Assembly (NCBI GenBank): GCA_965224015.1
Contig: OZ245032.1
Span: 1,984,001 to 2,048,000, forward strand
DNA from: CBDCVD01 sp965224015
GTDB lineage: Bacteria > Pseudomonadota > Alphaproteobacteria > Rhizobiales > CBDCVD01
Reading direction: 5' to 3'
DNA: 64,000 nt
The notes below the pieces were generated by a model. The model saw only the letters and a program-made list of their open reading frames with translations. It was not told the origin of the DNA and did not search any database. Below are positions 44,231-53,081 of this stretch, in pieces. Numbering within the stretch: position 1 is the first letter of the stretch; every line of letters begins with the position of its first letter. A program made the position numbers and the translations under genes.

Positions 44231-45862
44231 CTATATCCTGCCAAGGATATGGTCTGCAATTTTTTCACCGACCATAATGCTGGGCGCGTTAATGTTTCCA
44301 TTGGTGATCAGGGGGAAGATGGAACTGTCGGCAACACGCAAACCTTCAAGGCCAATCACCTGCGCGCTCGGGTCAACAACGGCAAACGGGTCAGAGGCAT
44401 CCCCCATGCGACAAGTGCCGCAAGGGTGATAGGCACTCTCTACATGTTCGCGCACGAAAGCATCAAGCGCGGCGTCACTTTGCTGGTCGGCCCCGGGGGT
44501 GATCTCGTCACCCACAAAAGGTGCAAACGCAGGCTGCGAGAAAATCTTCCGCACCAGACGGATGGCGCGGCGAAACTCCACCCAGTCCTGGGGCTGCGAC
44601 ATGTAGTTGAATGTAATTCCTGGCGGTGTGCGGGGGTTTGATGAGCGTATCTGCACGCTGCCGCGTGAAGTCGACCGCATGGGACCGGTATGAACCTGAA
44701 ATCCGTGCCCATCAACACTGGCCTTGCCGTCGTAGCGTGCGGCAATGGGCAGGAAGTGGAATTGAATGTCCGGGTAGTCGACATTAGGACCTGAGCGAAC
44801 AAACCCCCCCGCCTCAATATGGCTGGTGGCACCGGGGCCGCTTTTTGCAAGCAACCACTGCACGCCGATGCGAAGACGCGATAACAGTCCCCAGTGTTTG
44901 TAAAGCGTAACCGGCTGTTTGCAGTGCCGCTGCACGTAGACTTCCAGATGATCCTGCAGGTTCTGCCCAACCCCGGGCAAATGATGCGCCGGTGCAATAC
45001 CCAGGGCTTGTAGTTGCGCGCTGTCTCCAATGCCTGATCGCTGCAGGATGGCAGGCGTGTTGATGACCGAGGCCGAAATAATGATCTCGCGACTGGCTGT
45101 GGCGATCTTTTCACCTGCCTTGTGACGATAGATCACGCTTTGGGCCTTGCCCCCATCCATAAGGATGCGATCCACGAGAGCGCCGGTGATAAGCCTGACA
45201 TTGGGTCTCTTGCGTGCCGGCGCCAGGTAAGCGCGTGCCGCGGAGCATCGGCTACCTTTGTCAATGGTCACGTCAAAGGGCGCAAAACCCTCCTGTGACC
45301 GGCCGTTGTAATCGTCAAGCCGCGCGTATCCGGCCTCAACGCCGGCCTGGATAAACGCCTCATAAAGTGGCCCGTCTCCGGGCCCGCGCCCGACCTTGAG
45401 AGGCCCCGTTCGGCCCCGGTAAGCATCCTCCCCATGCGAGCAGGTTTCCATACGTTTAAAATAGGGGAGCACGTCGTCATAAGACCATCCCCTGGCCCCC
45501 ATTTGTGCCCACGTATTGAAATCCTGTCGATGGCCGCGCACAAAAACCATGCCATTAATTGAGGACGAGCCGCCGATTACCTTGCCACGCGGAACAGCCA
45601 ATTGCCGGCCACCCAGATGCGGCTCCGGGGCGCTCTTAAAGCCCCAGTCATAGCGCCCCATGTTCATAGGATAAGACAGGGCCGCCGGCATCTGAATCAA
45701 CATCGATTTGTCCGTCCCCCCCGCCTCAAGAACAAGAACCGTGTTACGCGGGTCCTCGCTTAAACGATACGCCAGCGCACAACCCGCCGAGCCCGCGCCA
45801 ATAATAATAAAATCCGCCTGATCCTGATCAGCAAAACCGTCCCGGTGCACGCCCAACCTCAA
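44231..45862 (-). CDS. betA: Choline dehydrogenase BetA (GMC oxidoreductase)
   Basis: 543 residues. FAD enzyme oxidising choline to betaine aldehyde (and onward) in glycine betaine synthesis. FAD-binding DFIIIGAGSAGCALAYRLSE at the N-terminus, GMC signatures GKVIGGSSSINGMVF and SASVINTPAILQRSGIG, and the catalytic His region ESAYHPCGTCRMG. The open frame begins with TTG overlapping the betI stop by 4 bp; the first ten residues are poorly conserved, so a later GTG is possible. betB is not in the window. Confidence 0.92.
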   Translation of the reverse strand: MRLGVHRDGFADQDQADFIIIGAGSAGCALAYRLSEDPRNTVLVLEAGGTDKSMLIQMPAALSYPMNMGRYDWGFKSAPEPHLGGRQLAVPRGKVIGGSSSINGMVFVRGHRQDFNTWAQMGARGWSYDDVLPYFKRMETCSHGEDAYRGRTGPLKVGRGPGDGPLYEAFIQAGVEAGYARLDDYNGRSQEGFAPFDVTIDKGSRCSAARAYLAPARKRPNVRLITGALVDRILMDGGKAQSVIYRHKAGEKIATASREIIISASVINTPAILQRSGIGDSAQLQALGIAPAHHLPGVGQNLQDHLEVYVQRHCKQPVTLYKHWGLLSRLRIGVQWLLAKSGPGATSHIEAGGFVRSGPNVDYPDIQFHFLPIAARYDGKASVDGHGFQVHTGPMRSTSRGSVQIRSSNPRTPPGITFNYMSQPQDWVEFRRAIRLVRKIFSQPAFAPFVGDEITPGADQQSDAALDAFVREHVESAYHPCGTCRMGDASDPFAVVDPSAQVIGLEGLRVADSSIFPLITNGNINAPSIMVGEKIADHILGRI

Positions 45863-46440
45863 TGATCAGCAATAAGGGTATCAAGATAGTCTTCAATAAT
45901 GTGAACACTGCTCTCGACATCCGGAATGTCTTCAGCAAAAGCGCAGCGAATATAAAAACCGTCGATCATGGCGGCCGCTCCACGCGCTATATCGCCGGCC
46001 CGGCCATGGCCAACCAGGGGCACGAGATAATGAGTCAAATTGCTGAGTTGACGGCGATGATAGATGCGCAGCAAACGCCCACAATTGGCATTGTTTCGTG
46101 CATAGACGTAGAAAGCCAGCCAAGCCGCAATAACCGGCTTGGAAAACTGCGCGGGAGAAAAATTAGCCGCAAGAATGGCCGACAGTGCGGCGCGAGGGCG
46201 CACCGTTTTGCGCGTACCGGCACTGACAGCCTCGCCCAGAGAGCGCAGCAGATGCCGCATGGTTTCAAACAGTAACTGCTCCTTGGAGCCAAAATAATGA
46301 TGCGCTAGGGCAGATGACACGCCTGCGCGTCTGGCAATCTGCGCCACAGTGACATCACCAATGCCCGCATGTTGAATTTCGTTGATTGTCGCGTTGATCA
46401 AGTCGCGCCGGCGAACAGGGCGCATTCCAAGTTTGGGCAT
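45859..46440 (-). CDS. betI: Choline-responsive TetR repressor BetI
   Basis: 193 residues from the ATG at 46440 (MPKLGMRPVRRRDLINATI), which fits the canonical BetI start better than 46458. TetR helix-turn-helix VAQIARRAGVSSALAHHYFG; C-terminal BetI domain with WLAFYVYARNN. Represses bet genes and its own promoter until choline binds. Transcribed divergently from choX; a palindrome in between fits its operator. Confidence 0.93.
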   Translation of the reverse strand: MPKLGMRPVRRRDLINATINEIQHAGIGDVTVAQIARRAGVSSALAHHYFGSKEQLLFETMRHLLRSLGEAVSAGTRKTVRPRAALSAILAANFSPAQFSKPVIAAWLAFYVYARNNANCGRLLRIYHRRQLSNLTHYLVPLVGHGRAGDIARGAAAMIDGFYIRCAFAEDIPDVESSVHIIEDYLDTLIADH

Positions 46441-46539
46441 TAAAGGCTCCTTGTTCAAACGAAAAAATGGCGAACCGAAACTTATGCAATTGCCACAGCT
46501 TTGCTCTTTTTTTATTCCAGCTACAGATATTTTTTTTTA

Positions 46540-46553
46540 ATTGACGAGTCAAT
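46540..46553. promoter_or_regulatory. Candidate BetI operator
   Basis: ATTGACGAGTCAAT, a dyad with arms ATTGA/TCAAT, followed by CAATAAAA. Similar to the TTGA...TCAAT dyads reported for BetI. Located in the 260-bp divergent region between betI and choX, embedded in A/T runs that could serve as promoter elements for both. Confidence 0.55.
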
Positions 46554-46700
46554 CAATAAAAAATATCGTGTCACCATCACAGAACAAGTGCGCACCTCGA
46601 AAACGGCGATTGCGGTGCTGGGCCACTTGCGTCATAGTGCAAAACAAACAATGCAATCCGCCTCTACCCCTGAGGTCGTACAAATATCGGGAGATCAACT

Positions 46701-47657
46701 ATGAACAAATATATCCCTGGATTGAAATCTGCCCTGGCAGGTCTCGGCCTTAGCGTTTTCATGAGCGCCTCGGTTTTGGCGAACGATCCGCAATCGTGCA
46801 AAACCGTGCGCTTTTCCGATGTGGGCTGGACCGATATTACGGCCACCACCGCCACCGCCTCCGTTATTTTGAAAGCCCTGGGCTATTCGCCGGATGTGAA
46901 AGTTTTATCCGTGCCGGTAACCTATGCATCTTTGAAAAACAAGGATATCGATGTATTCCTCGGCAACTGGATGCCCACCATGGAAGGGGATATCAAGGCC
47001 TATCGCGAAGATGGCTCAGTGGAGACGCTTGGGGCGAACCTTGAGGGGGCCAAATATACCCTGGCGGTTCCGAAATATACCCACGACGCAGGGTTAAAAA
47101 CGTTCGCCGATATCGCCAGGTTCCGGGACCAGTTGGACGGAAAAATTTACGGCATTGAGCCGGGCAACGATGGCAATCGGCTGATCTTGGGGATGATCGA
47201 GAAAAATCAGTTCGATCTGAAAGGGTTTGAAGTTGTCGAGTCGTCTGAGCAGGGTATGCTGGCGCAGGTGGCGCGCGCTATCAAAGCCTCTGAGCCAATT
47301 GTTTTTCTTGGCTGGGAACCCCATCCCATGAACGCCAATTTCAGCATGGCTTATCTTGAAGGCGGCGATGAGGTGTTCGGCCCCAATCTTGGTGGTGCCA
47401 CGGTCTATACGAATATCCGTGCCGGCTATGCAAATGAGTGCGCGAATGTGGGGACTCTGTTGAAAAACCTGAAATTCTCCCTGACCATGGAAAACGAGAT
47501 TATGGGCGCTATTCTCAATGATGGAGAGGAACCCGAGGCGGCGGCAAGCGCCTGGCTGAAAGCAAACGCAAACGTACTTGAGGCCTGGCTTGCCGGTGTG
47601 ACAACAATGGACGGCGGCGATGGTCTGGCCGCTGTCAAGGGGGCGCTCGGTCTCTAG
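46701..47657 (+). CDS. choX: Choline ABC transporter substrate-binding protein
   Basis: 318 residues. Sec signal peptide (ALAGLGLSVFMSASVLA) and an OpuAC-type fold. CKTVRFSDVGWTDITATTAT, LGNWMPTMEGD and FLGWEPHPMN contribute the aromatic box that holds the quaternary ammonium group in ChoX. Starts the choXWV operon, with betI-betA divergent, so imported choline feeds oxidation. Confidence 0.95.
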   Translation: MNKYIPGLKSALAGLGLSVFMSASVLANDPQSCKTVRFSDVGWTDITATTATASVILKALGYSPDVKVLSVPVTYASLKNKDIDVFLGNWMPTMEGDIKAYREDGSVETLGANLEGAKYTLAVPKYTHDAGLKTFADIARFRDQLDGKIYGIEPGNDGNRLILGMIEKNQFDLKGFEVVESSEQGMLAQVARAIKASEPIVFLGWEPHPMNANFSMAYLEGGDEVFGPNLGGATVYTNIRAGYANECANVGTLLKNLKFSLTMENEIMGAILNDGEEPEAAASAWLKANANVLEAWLAGVTTMDGGDGLAAVKGALGL

Positions 47658-47677
47658 CCTAGCCTTTTATACCTGCA

Positions 47678-48523
47678 ATGGAATGGTTGAGCGAAAACAA
47701 AATCCCCATAGGCAAGGGGGCAAAGGCAGTTGTCGATTGGTTAACCGAGCATGCGACCTGGTTTTTTGATGGCCTTTCAGTGCTGCTGCAGGCGGTGATC
47801 GACAGTATCTTGTGGGTGTTGCAGACACCTCATCCCCTTGCCATTGTGATCGTGATTGCGGGGATTGCCTATGGGGTGCGCCGATCGATGACCTTTGTGG
47901 TCTTTGTGCTGGCGGCGCTGCTGTTGATCATCAATCAGAATTATTGGGAAGAGACCACGGAGACGCTCTCACTGGTAATCTCGGCCTCAATCGTTTGCAT
48001 GACGATCGGCGTGCCTTTGGGTATTGTCGCCGCGCATCGGCCGTGGCTTTACAACGTCATGCGGCCGGTGCTTGATCTGATGCAGACGATCCCCACTTTT
48101 GTCTATCTTATTCCTGCACTGGTTTTGTTTGGCCTTGGCATGGTGCCGGGGTTGATTGCCACTGTCATCTTTGCTTTGCCGGCTCCCATTCGGCTTACCC
48201 ATTTGGGGATCAGTTCGGTGCCCAGGCAACTCATGGAGGCGGGGGATGCGTTTGGCGCGACCCGCTGGCAGCGCCTGTGGAAAGTTGAGTTGCCGTTTGC
48301 GCTGCCCAGCATTATGGCTGGGCTCACCCAGACGATCATGCTGTCTTTGTCGATGGTTGTGATTGCCGCTCTTGTTGGTGCCGATGGGCTTGGGGTGCCG
48401 ACCCTGCGTGCCCTTAACCAGGTCAATATTGCCAAGGGGTTTGAGGTGGGGGTGGTGATTGTATTGATTGCTATTGTTCTGGATCGCCTGTTTCGCGCCG
48501 AGCCACCCAAAGGAGGGCGGTGA
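47678..48523 (+). CDS. choW: Choline ABC transporter permease
   Basis: 281 residues. BPD_transp_1 permease with about six or seven helices; TIPTFVYLIPALVLFGLG and the EAA region DAFGATRWQRLWKVELPFAL are typical of ProW/OpuAB proteins. Lies 20 bp after choX; its TGA overlaps the choV ATG by one base. Confidence 0.95.
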   Translation: MEWLSENKIPIGKGAKAVVDWLTEHATWFFDGLSVLLQAVIDSILWVLQTPHPLAIVIVIAGIAYGVRRSMTFVVFVLAALLLIINQNYWEETTETLSLVISASIVCMTIGVPLGIVAAHRPWLYNVMRPVLDLMQTIPTFVYLIPALVLFGLGMVPGLIATVIFALPAPIRLTHLGISSVPRQLMEAGDAFGATRWQRLWKVELPFALPSIMAGLTQTIMLSLSMVVIAALVGADGLGVPTLRALNQVNIAKGFEVGVVIVLIAIVLDRLFRAEPPKGGR

Positions 48524-49746
48524 TGCTGGAGCCTGAACACAGGGGCATAGCGTCAGATGCGGCTGGTTTGGCGGTTCGTTTTTGCGAAGTTGACATTGTA
48601 TTTGGCAATGACCCCAAGAGCGCGCTGACGCTGATCGATGAAGGCGGGACCCGCGAGGACATTCAGAAAAAAACAGGGCAGATCGTCGGCGTCGCAGGAG
48701 CAACCCTGGACGTGTGTGATGGGGAAATCGTCGTGCTTATGGGCCTGTCCGGCTCAGGTAAGTCGACGTTGCTTCGCGCGGTCAATGGACTCAATGCGGT
48801 CACCCGCGGCGCGGCACTTGTTAATGACGGCACCACGTGGATCAACCCGGCGACCTGTTCTGGCGATGCGCTGCGTCAGTTACGTTTAAAGCGCGTCTCC
48901 ATGGTGTTTCAGCAATTTGGCCTTTTGCCATGGCGCACTGTTGCACAGAATGTTGGTTTTGGGCTTGAGCTTGCCGGCGTGCGGCCGGCGGAGCGGGCAA
49001 AAATAGTTTCGGAGCAGCTACAGCTGGTGGCCCTTGATGAGTGGCAGGACAAATATGTACACGAGCTCTCAGGCGGCATGCAGCAAAGGGTTGGCCTGGC
49101 CCGCGCCTTTGCTACACAAGCCTGCATTTTGCTCATGGACGAGCCGTTCTCCGCCCTTGATCCGCTCATTCGCGACCGCCTGCAGGATGAGTTGCTCGAT
49201 CTGCAAAAGCGCCTTGGTCACACGGTGCTGTTTGTCAGTCATGACCTTGATGAGGCCCTCAAAATCGGCAATCGAATTGCCATTATGGAAGGGGGCCGGG
49301 TTGTGCAGTTTGGCACGCCGCAGGAGATTATCCTCAATCCGACCAGCGATTATGTTGCCGATTTTGTCGCTCATATGAACCCGTTGCGAGTTTTGCGCGC
49401 CTGCGAGGTTATGACCCGGGTCGACGACCTGATTGCGCAGGACGAGCGACGAGTGATTGATGCCATATCGGGATTTTATCTGCTTCAGGACAACACGGTG
49501 TTGTGGCGCGACGACCGGATCGAACCGGTGCCGCTTGCCCAGGTGCTTGACGATGCGCAAGGGGACGATGTCCGCAAGACGCCATCCTACCGGCTTACGT
49601 GCGCACCGCTGCACACACCGGTTACCGATCTTATGCAGGCGCGTCTGAATACCGGACTGCCGGTTCTTATCAAGCAAGCCGGGCGCGTTGTGGGGGTAGT
49701 GAGTGATCAGGATATCTATCGCGGGCTTCTCGGGTCGCGAGGGTAG
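48523..49746 (+). CDS. choV: Choline ABC transporter ATP-binding protein
   Basis: 407 residues. ProV/OpuAA type: N-terminal FCEVDIVFGNDPKSAL extension, Walker A GLSGSGKSTLLRA, Q-loop MVFQQFGLLPWRT, signature LSGGMQQRVGLARA, Walker B ILLMDEPFSALD, H-loop FVSHDLDEAL, and a C-terminal CBS-like region (PVTDLMQARLNTGLPVLIKQ). CBS modules sense ionic strength in related osmoprotectant importers. ATG at 48523 preferred over the GTG at 48520. Confidence 0.95.
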   Translation: MLEPEHRGIASDAAGLAVRFCEVDIVFGNDPKSALTLIDEGGTREDIQKKTGQIVGVAGATLDVCDGEIVVLMGLSGSGKSTLLRAVNGLNAVTRGAALVNDGTTWINPATCSGDALRQLRLKRVSMVFQQFGLLPWRTVAQNVGFGLELAGVRPAERAKIVSEQLQLVALDEWQDKYVHELSGGMQQRVGLARAFATQACILLMDEPFSALDPLIRDRLQDELLDLQKRLGHTVLFVSHDLDEALKIGNRIAIMEGGRVVQFGTPQEIILNPTSDYVADFVAHMNPLRVLRACEVMTRVDDLIAQDERRVIDAISGFYLLQDNTVLWRDDRIEPVPLAQVLDDAQGDDVRKTPSYRLTCAPLHTPVTDLMQARLNTGLPVLIKQAGRVVGVVSDQDIYRGLLGSRG

Positions 49747-49892
49747 AATTGCTGTAAACAGCAATAGTGAAAATATCGGCGGCGTGATACATTATTGTTG
49801 ACAGGAAGGGGTGTTGTCGTGTTTGACAAGATGCAACACGAGGGAGGTGTTTGAGCCATCGATTGAACGGCTCATAAATGGAGATGAGATAA

Positions 49893-51410
49893 ATGATGAA
49901 GCATGCAACCAAACTGACAGCGCTTTTCGCGGGCGTGCTGATGAGCACCTTAAGCCTTGCCCAGATGGCCAGGGCGGAGGTGGTTGATATTACTCTTTTG
50001 CTGGTGTGCGATATCTACAAAATGGAAGGGGATGACAATCGCGGTGGCTTTGCCCGCCTGGCGACAGCGGTCAAACGGGAAAAGGCGCGCGGTGGACATT
50101 TACTTTACGCGCATGCGGGGGACACGATCTCGCCCTCGCTGCTATCGGGTTTCGACAAGGGCGAACACATTATTACTTTGACCAATATGGAGCCCCCTGA
50201 TGTATTTGTCCCAGGTAATCACGAGTTTGATTTTGGCCCTGCTATCTTCCGCGAACGTATGGCCGCGCTAAACACTACGCGGCTTGCGGCCAATCTGCGC
50301 AATGCGGATGGCACCATGATTGATGGTTTCGCCGACAACAAAATGTATGATTTTGGCGGCGTTAAAGTCGGCGTTGTGGGGCTGACGGCGGAGGACTCGG
50401 TAGTCAAGTCCAGCCCTGGGGACCTGAAATTTCGCGGTGCCGTTGAGACCGCGGCTGAGCAAGCCAAGGCCTTGCGTGCGGCCGGCGCCGATATTGTTGT
50501 AGGTGTGACCCATTCCAGCTGGCCTGTTGACAAGGCTCTGATTGCCGCGCGCAGCCTTGATGTGATCCTCTCAGGCGATGATCATGATCTGCATATTTTC
50601 TTTGATGGCAAAGTCGCTTTTGCCGAGGCCAAAGAGGAAGCGGAGTATTTGACAGCCATTGATCTTAGCGTTGAGTTAAGCGAAAAAGACGGAAAACGGC
50701 GGGTAAAGTGGTGGCCAAGCTTTCGCGTGATCGATACCACTGACATGCCTGCCGACGCCGCGGTTCAGGCGAAGATTGATGAACTTAACGCGCAAATGAG
50801 CAAAGAACTTGATGTGGTGCTCGGCACGGTAACAACGGTGCTTGATAGCCGTAAGGCCTCCGTGCGCACCGGCGAGACAGCCATTGGCAATCTGATCGCC
50901 GATGCCATGCGCGCAGCCGTAGGGGCCGACATCGGCTTTACCAACGGCGGCGGCATTCGCGGCAACAAGGTCTATGATGCAGGCGCGGCGCTGGCCCGCA
51001 AGGACATTTTGACCGAACTGCCGTTTGGCAACAGGACCATCAGTGTTGAATTGACCGGCGCTCAGGTGTGGGCAATTCTGGAGAACGGTTTCTCCCAGGT
51101 CGAGAGTGCAAGTGGACGCTTCCCGCATGTCTCCGGCATCACCGTCGAAGCGGATTTCACCAGGCCGGCGAGATCACGGGTTATTGCGGTTAAGCGTAAC
51201 GGGGCCGATCTTGATTTGGCCGCCACCTACACTGTTGCCGTTAATAACTATATCGGCGATGGTGGCGATGGCTACGAGACGTTAAAAGGGGCAAAGCGCA
51301 TCTTTTCGATTACGGATGCCAAGCTGGTGGCCAACGATGTCATGGCCTATATCCGCGCCAAGGGCAAAGTCTCGCCCACAATAGAAGGCCGGATTGTGGC
51401 AAAGAAATAG
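49893..51410 (+). CDS. Secreted bifunctional metallophosphatase/5'-nucleotidase
   Basis: 505 residues. Sec signal peptide (LTALFAGVLMSTLSLAQMARA). N-terminal metallophosphoesterase domain: VCDIYKM in place of the usual NDxH, GDTISPS, the invariant GNHEFDFG, GVTHSS and a GDDHD motif. C-terminal 5_nucleotid_C domain with VRTGETAIGNLIADAMR, FTNGGGIRG and NNYIGDGGDGY. Releases phosphate from extracytoplasmic nucleotides. Cys-Asp instead of Asn-Asp at the first motif may alter metal binding but Asp is kept. ATG preceded by GGAGATGAGATAA. Confidence 0.92.
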   Translation: MMKHATKLTALFAGVLMSTLSLAQMARAEVVDITLLLVCDIYKMEGDDNRGGFARLATAVKREKARGGHLLYAHAGDTISPSLLSGFDKGEHIITLTNMEPPDVFVPGNHEFDFGPAIFRERMAALNTTRLAANLRNADGTMIDGFADNKMYDFGGVKVGVVGLTAEDSVVKSSPGDLKFRGAVETAAEQAKALRAAGADIVVGVTHSSWPVDKALIAARSLDVILSGDDHDLHIFFDGKVAFAEAKEEAEYLTAIDLSVELSEKDGKRRVKWWPSFRVIDTTDMPADAAVQAKIDELNAQMSKELDVVLGTVTTVLDSRKASVRTGETAIGNLIADAMRAAVGADIGFTNGGGIRGNKVYDAGAALARKDILTELPFGNRTISVELTGAQVWAILENGFSQVESASGRFPHVSGITVEADFTRPARSRVIAVKRNGADLDLAATYTVAVNNYIGDGGDGYETLKGAKRIFSITDAKLVANDVMAYIRAKGKVSPTIEGRIVAKK

Positions 51411-51519
51411 GAAGAGACCAACTCGCTTTGTTTTCCGGGCTTCCCGGCGGGGCGGTTGGGATGCGGCCCGGCGCCCATGGTGCCGGACCGTCGTCAATAG
51501 ACGTTTCCACATGGTCTCA

Positions 51520-51621
51520 TACCAAGGGTCTTTAACAATGACTCATGGCTTAGCGTCAAGCAAGTATGTTATCAAGGCAGTACACCAGTCGGCGAGTATA
51601 TAAAGCCAATACCGCTGGTAT
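51520..51621 (-). repeat. Dispersed repeat A, copy 5
   Basis: ATACCAAGGGTCTTTAACAA through AATACCGCTGGTAT. Full copy. Its right end abuts the ccr stop codon: the last base of the stop lies inside the element. GTCAATAGACGTTTCC before it (51494) is the flank also linked to repeat D. Confidence 0.85.
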
Positions 51622-52931
51622 CAGGTGCGGGATCCGCAAGCCTCAAGGGTGTCCTCGAACGTGCGCAAACCCGGTCGCGGCGCACTCACCAGAACCGCCA
51701 TATTGCCGGGCGCATGGCGGTTCTTGCGCATCATCATATGCGCTTGCGGGATTTCGTCCCAGGGGAACACATCCGACATACACGGGTCAATGCGCCGCTC
51801 GTGCACCAGCTTATTTGCCGCCGCCGCCTGCTTAAGATGAGCAAAATGCGAGCCTTGAATGCGCTTTTGGTGCATCCACACATAGCGCGCATCAAAGGTA
51901 ATGTTAAATCCCGTTGTGCCGGCACAAAAAACCACCATGCCACCGCGTTTGACGACGAATGTAGAGACGGGAAAAGTCGCCTCGCCCGGGTGCTCGAACA
52001 CACAATCCACATTGACACCCTTACCGGTTAAATCCCAGATGGCTTTACCAAAACGGCGCACCTCGCCAAACCAGGCCTTGTACTCCGGTGAATTGACCTT
52101 TGGCAGTTGGCCCCAGCAGTCAAACGCCTTGCGGTTGATAACCCCGCGCGCGCCCAACTGGAGAACAAAATCGCGCTTGTCTTCATCAGAAATCACGCCG
52201 ATGGCGTTGGCACCCGCAGCGGCGCAAAGCTGAACCGCAAACACCCCAAGCCCTCCCGAGGCGCCCCAAACCAGAACATTGTGTCCTGGACGCAGAACAT
52301 GGGGCCGGTGACCAAACAACATGCGATAGGCTGTGGCAAGAGTGAGGGTGTAGCAGGCAGCCTCCTCCCACGACAGGTGTTGGGGACGGGCCATGAGCTG
52401 CTGTGCCTGCACGCGGGTAAACTGGGCAAAGGAGCCATCCGCGGTCTCGTATCCCCAGATGCGCTGTGTCGGCGAGAGGAGCGGGTCACCACCATTGCAC
52501 TCCTCGTCGTCACCGTCATCCTGATTACAATGAATAACCACCTCGTCACCCACCGCCCAGCGGGTCACCTTGGAGCCCACGGCCCAAACAATTCCGGCGG
52601 CGTCGGAGCCGGCCACATGATAGGGATTTTTGTGCACATCAAGAACCGACATCGGCTCGCCCAACGCGGCCCAGATGCCGTTGTAGTTGACCCCGGCGGC
52701 CATCACCAATACGAGCACTTCGTGGCTATCGAGTTCCCAGGTGGGGACAACCTCAAGCTGCATAGCCGTGTCCGGCTCTCCATGGCGCTCCTTGCGAATG
52801 GCCCAGGCGTACATATTTTTCGGCACATGCCCCAGAGGCGGTATCTCGCCAATTTCGTAGAGATCCTTGACCTCAGCCGCGTACTGGGGTGACTGCGTAT
52901 TTTGTTCCTGTCGTGCTGCTACCGACGCCAT
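51621..52931 (-). CDS. ccr: Crotonyl-CoA carboxylase/reductase
   Basis: 436 residues. NADPH-dependent reductive carboxylation of crotonyl-CoA to ethylmalonyl-CoA, the key step of the ethylmalonyl-CoA pathway for C2 assimilation. MDR fold with VNYNGIWAALGEP, IWGYETADGSFAQFTRVQ, nucleotide loop GASGGLGVFAVQLC and GSHFAHLKQA, regions that carry the CO2-binding Asn, Phe/Glu and His in characterised Ccr. Normal length. Pathway partners (ecm, mcd, mch) are not in the window. The end is adjacent to repeat A. Confidence 0.95.
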   Translation of the reverse strand: MASVAARQEQNTQSPQYAAEVKDLYEIGEIPPLGHVPKNMYAWAIRKERHGEPDTAMQLEVVPTWELDSHEVLVLVMAAGVNYNGIWAALGEPMSVLDVHKNPYHVAGSDAAGIVWAVGSKVTRWAVGDEVVIHCNQDDGDDEECNGGDPLLSPTQRIWGYETADGSFAQFTRVQAQQLMARPQHLSWEEAACYTLTLATAYRMLFGHRPHVLRPGHNVLVWGASGGLGVFAVQLCAAAGANAIGVISDEDKRDFVLQLGARGVINRKAFDCWGQLPKVNSPEYKAWFGEVRRFGKAIWDLTGKGVNVDCVFEHPGEATFPVSTFVVKRGGMVVFCAGTTGFNITFDARYVWMHQKRIQGSHFAHLKQAAAANKLVHERRIDPCMSDVFPWDEIPQAHMMMRKNRHAPGNMAVLVSAPRPGLRTFEDTLEACGSRT

Positions 52932-53018
52932 TTGCGCCTCCTGCTATTCGACTTTACATGGGACCAACCCGCCGGATTACACGCCCTGCGGGTAAAAGTT
53001 AATATTTTACCAACGAAA

Positions 53019-53066
53019 TGGTGCAATGCAATATAGCTCAATCACAAAAATTGTGCAACGCATTAT
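53019..53066 (-). promoter_or_regulatory. Direct repeat upstream of ccr, possible operator
   Basis: TGGTGCAATGCAATAT at 53019-53034 and TTGTGCAACGCATTAT at 53051-53066, 32 bp apart (about three helical turns), in the ccr promoter region. GTGCAAYGCA is reminiscent of TGCA-rich sites used by regulators of acyl-CoA and polyhydroxybutyrate metabolism. Assignment is inference. Confidence 0.4.
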
Positions 53067-53081
53067 TTGGATGATATGGGG

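Noticed and set aside
47987..48703. 238-codon open frame on the minus strand
   Set aside because: Antisense to choW/choV; rich in His, Gln and Asn as expected from a mirror frame.
51540..51603. Recurring short reading frame MTHGLASSKYVIKAVHQSA
   Set aside because: It is the translation of repeat A and appears wherever A occurs; no start site or selection evident.
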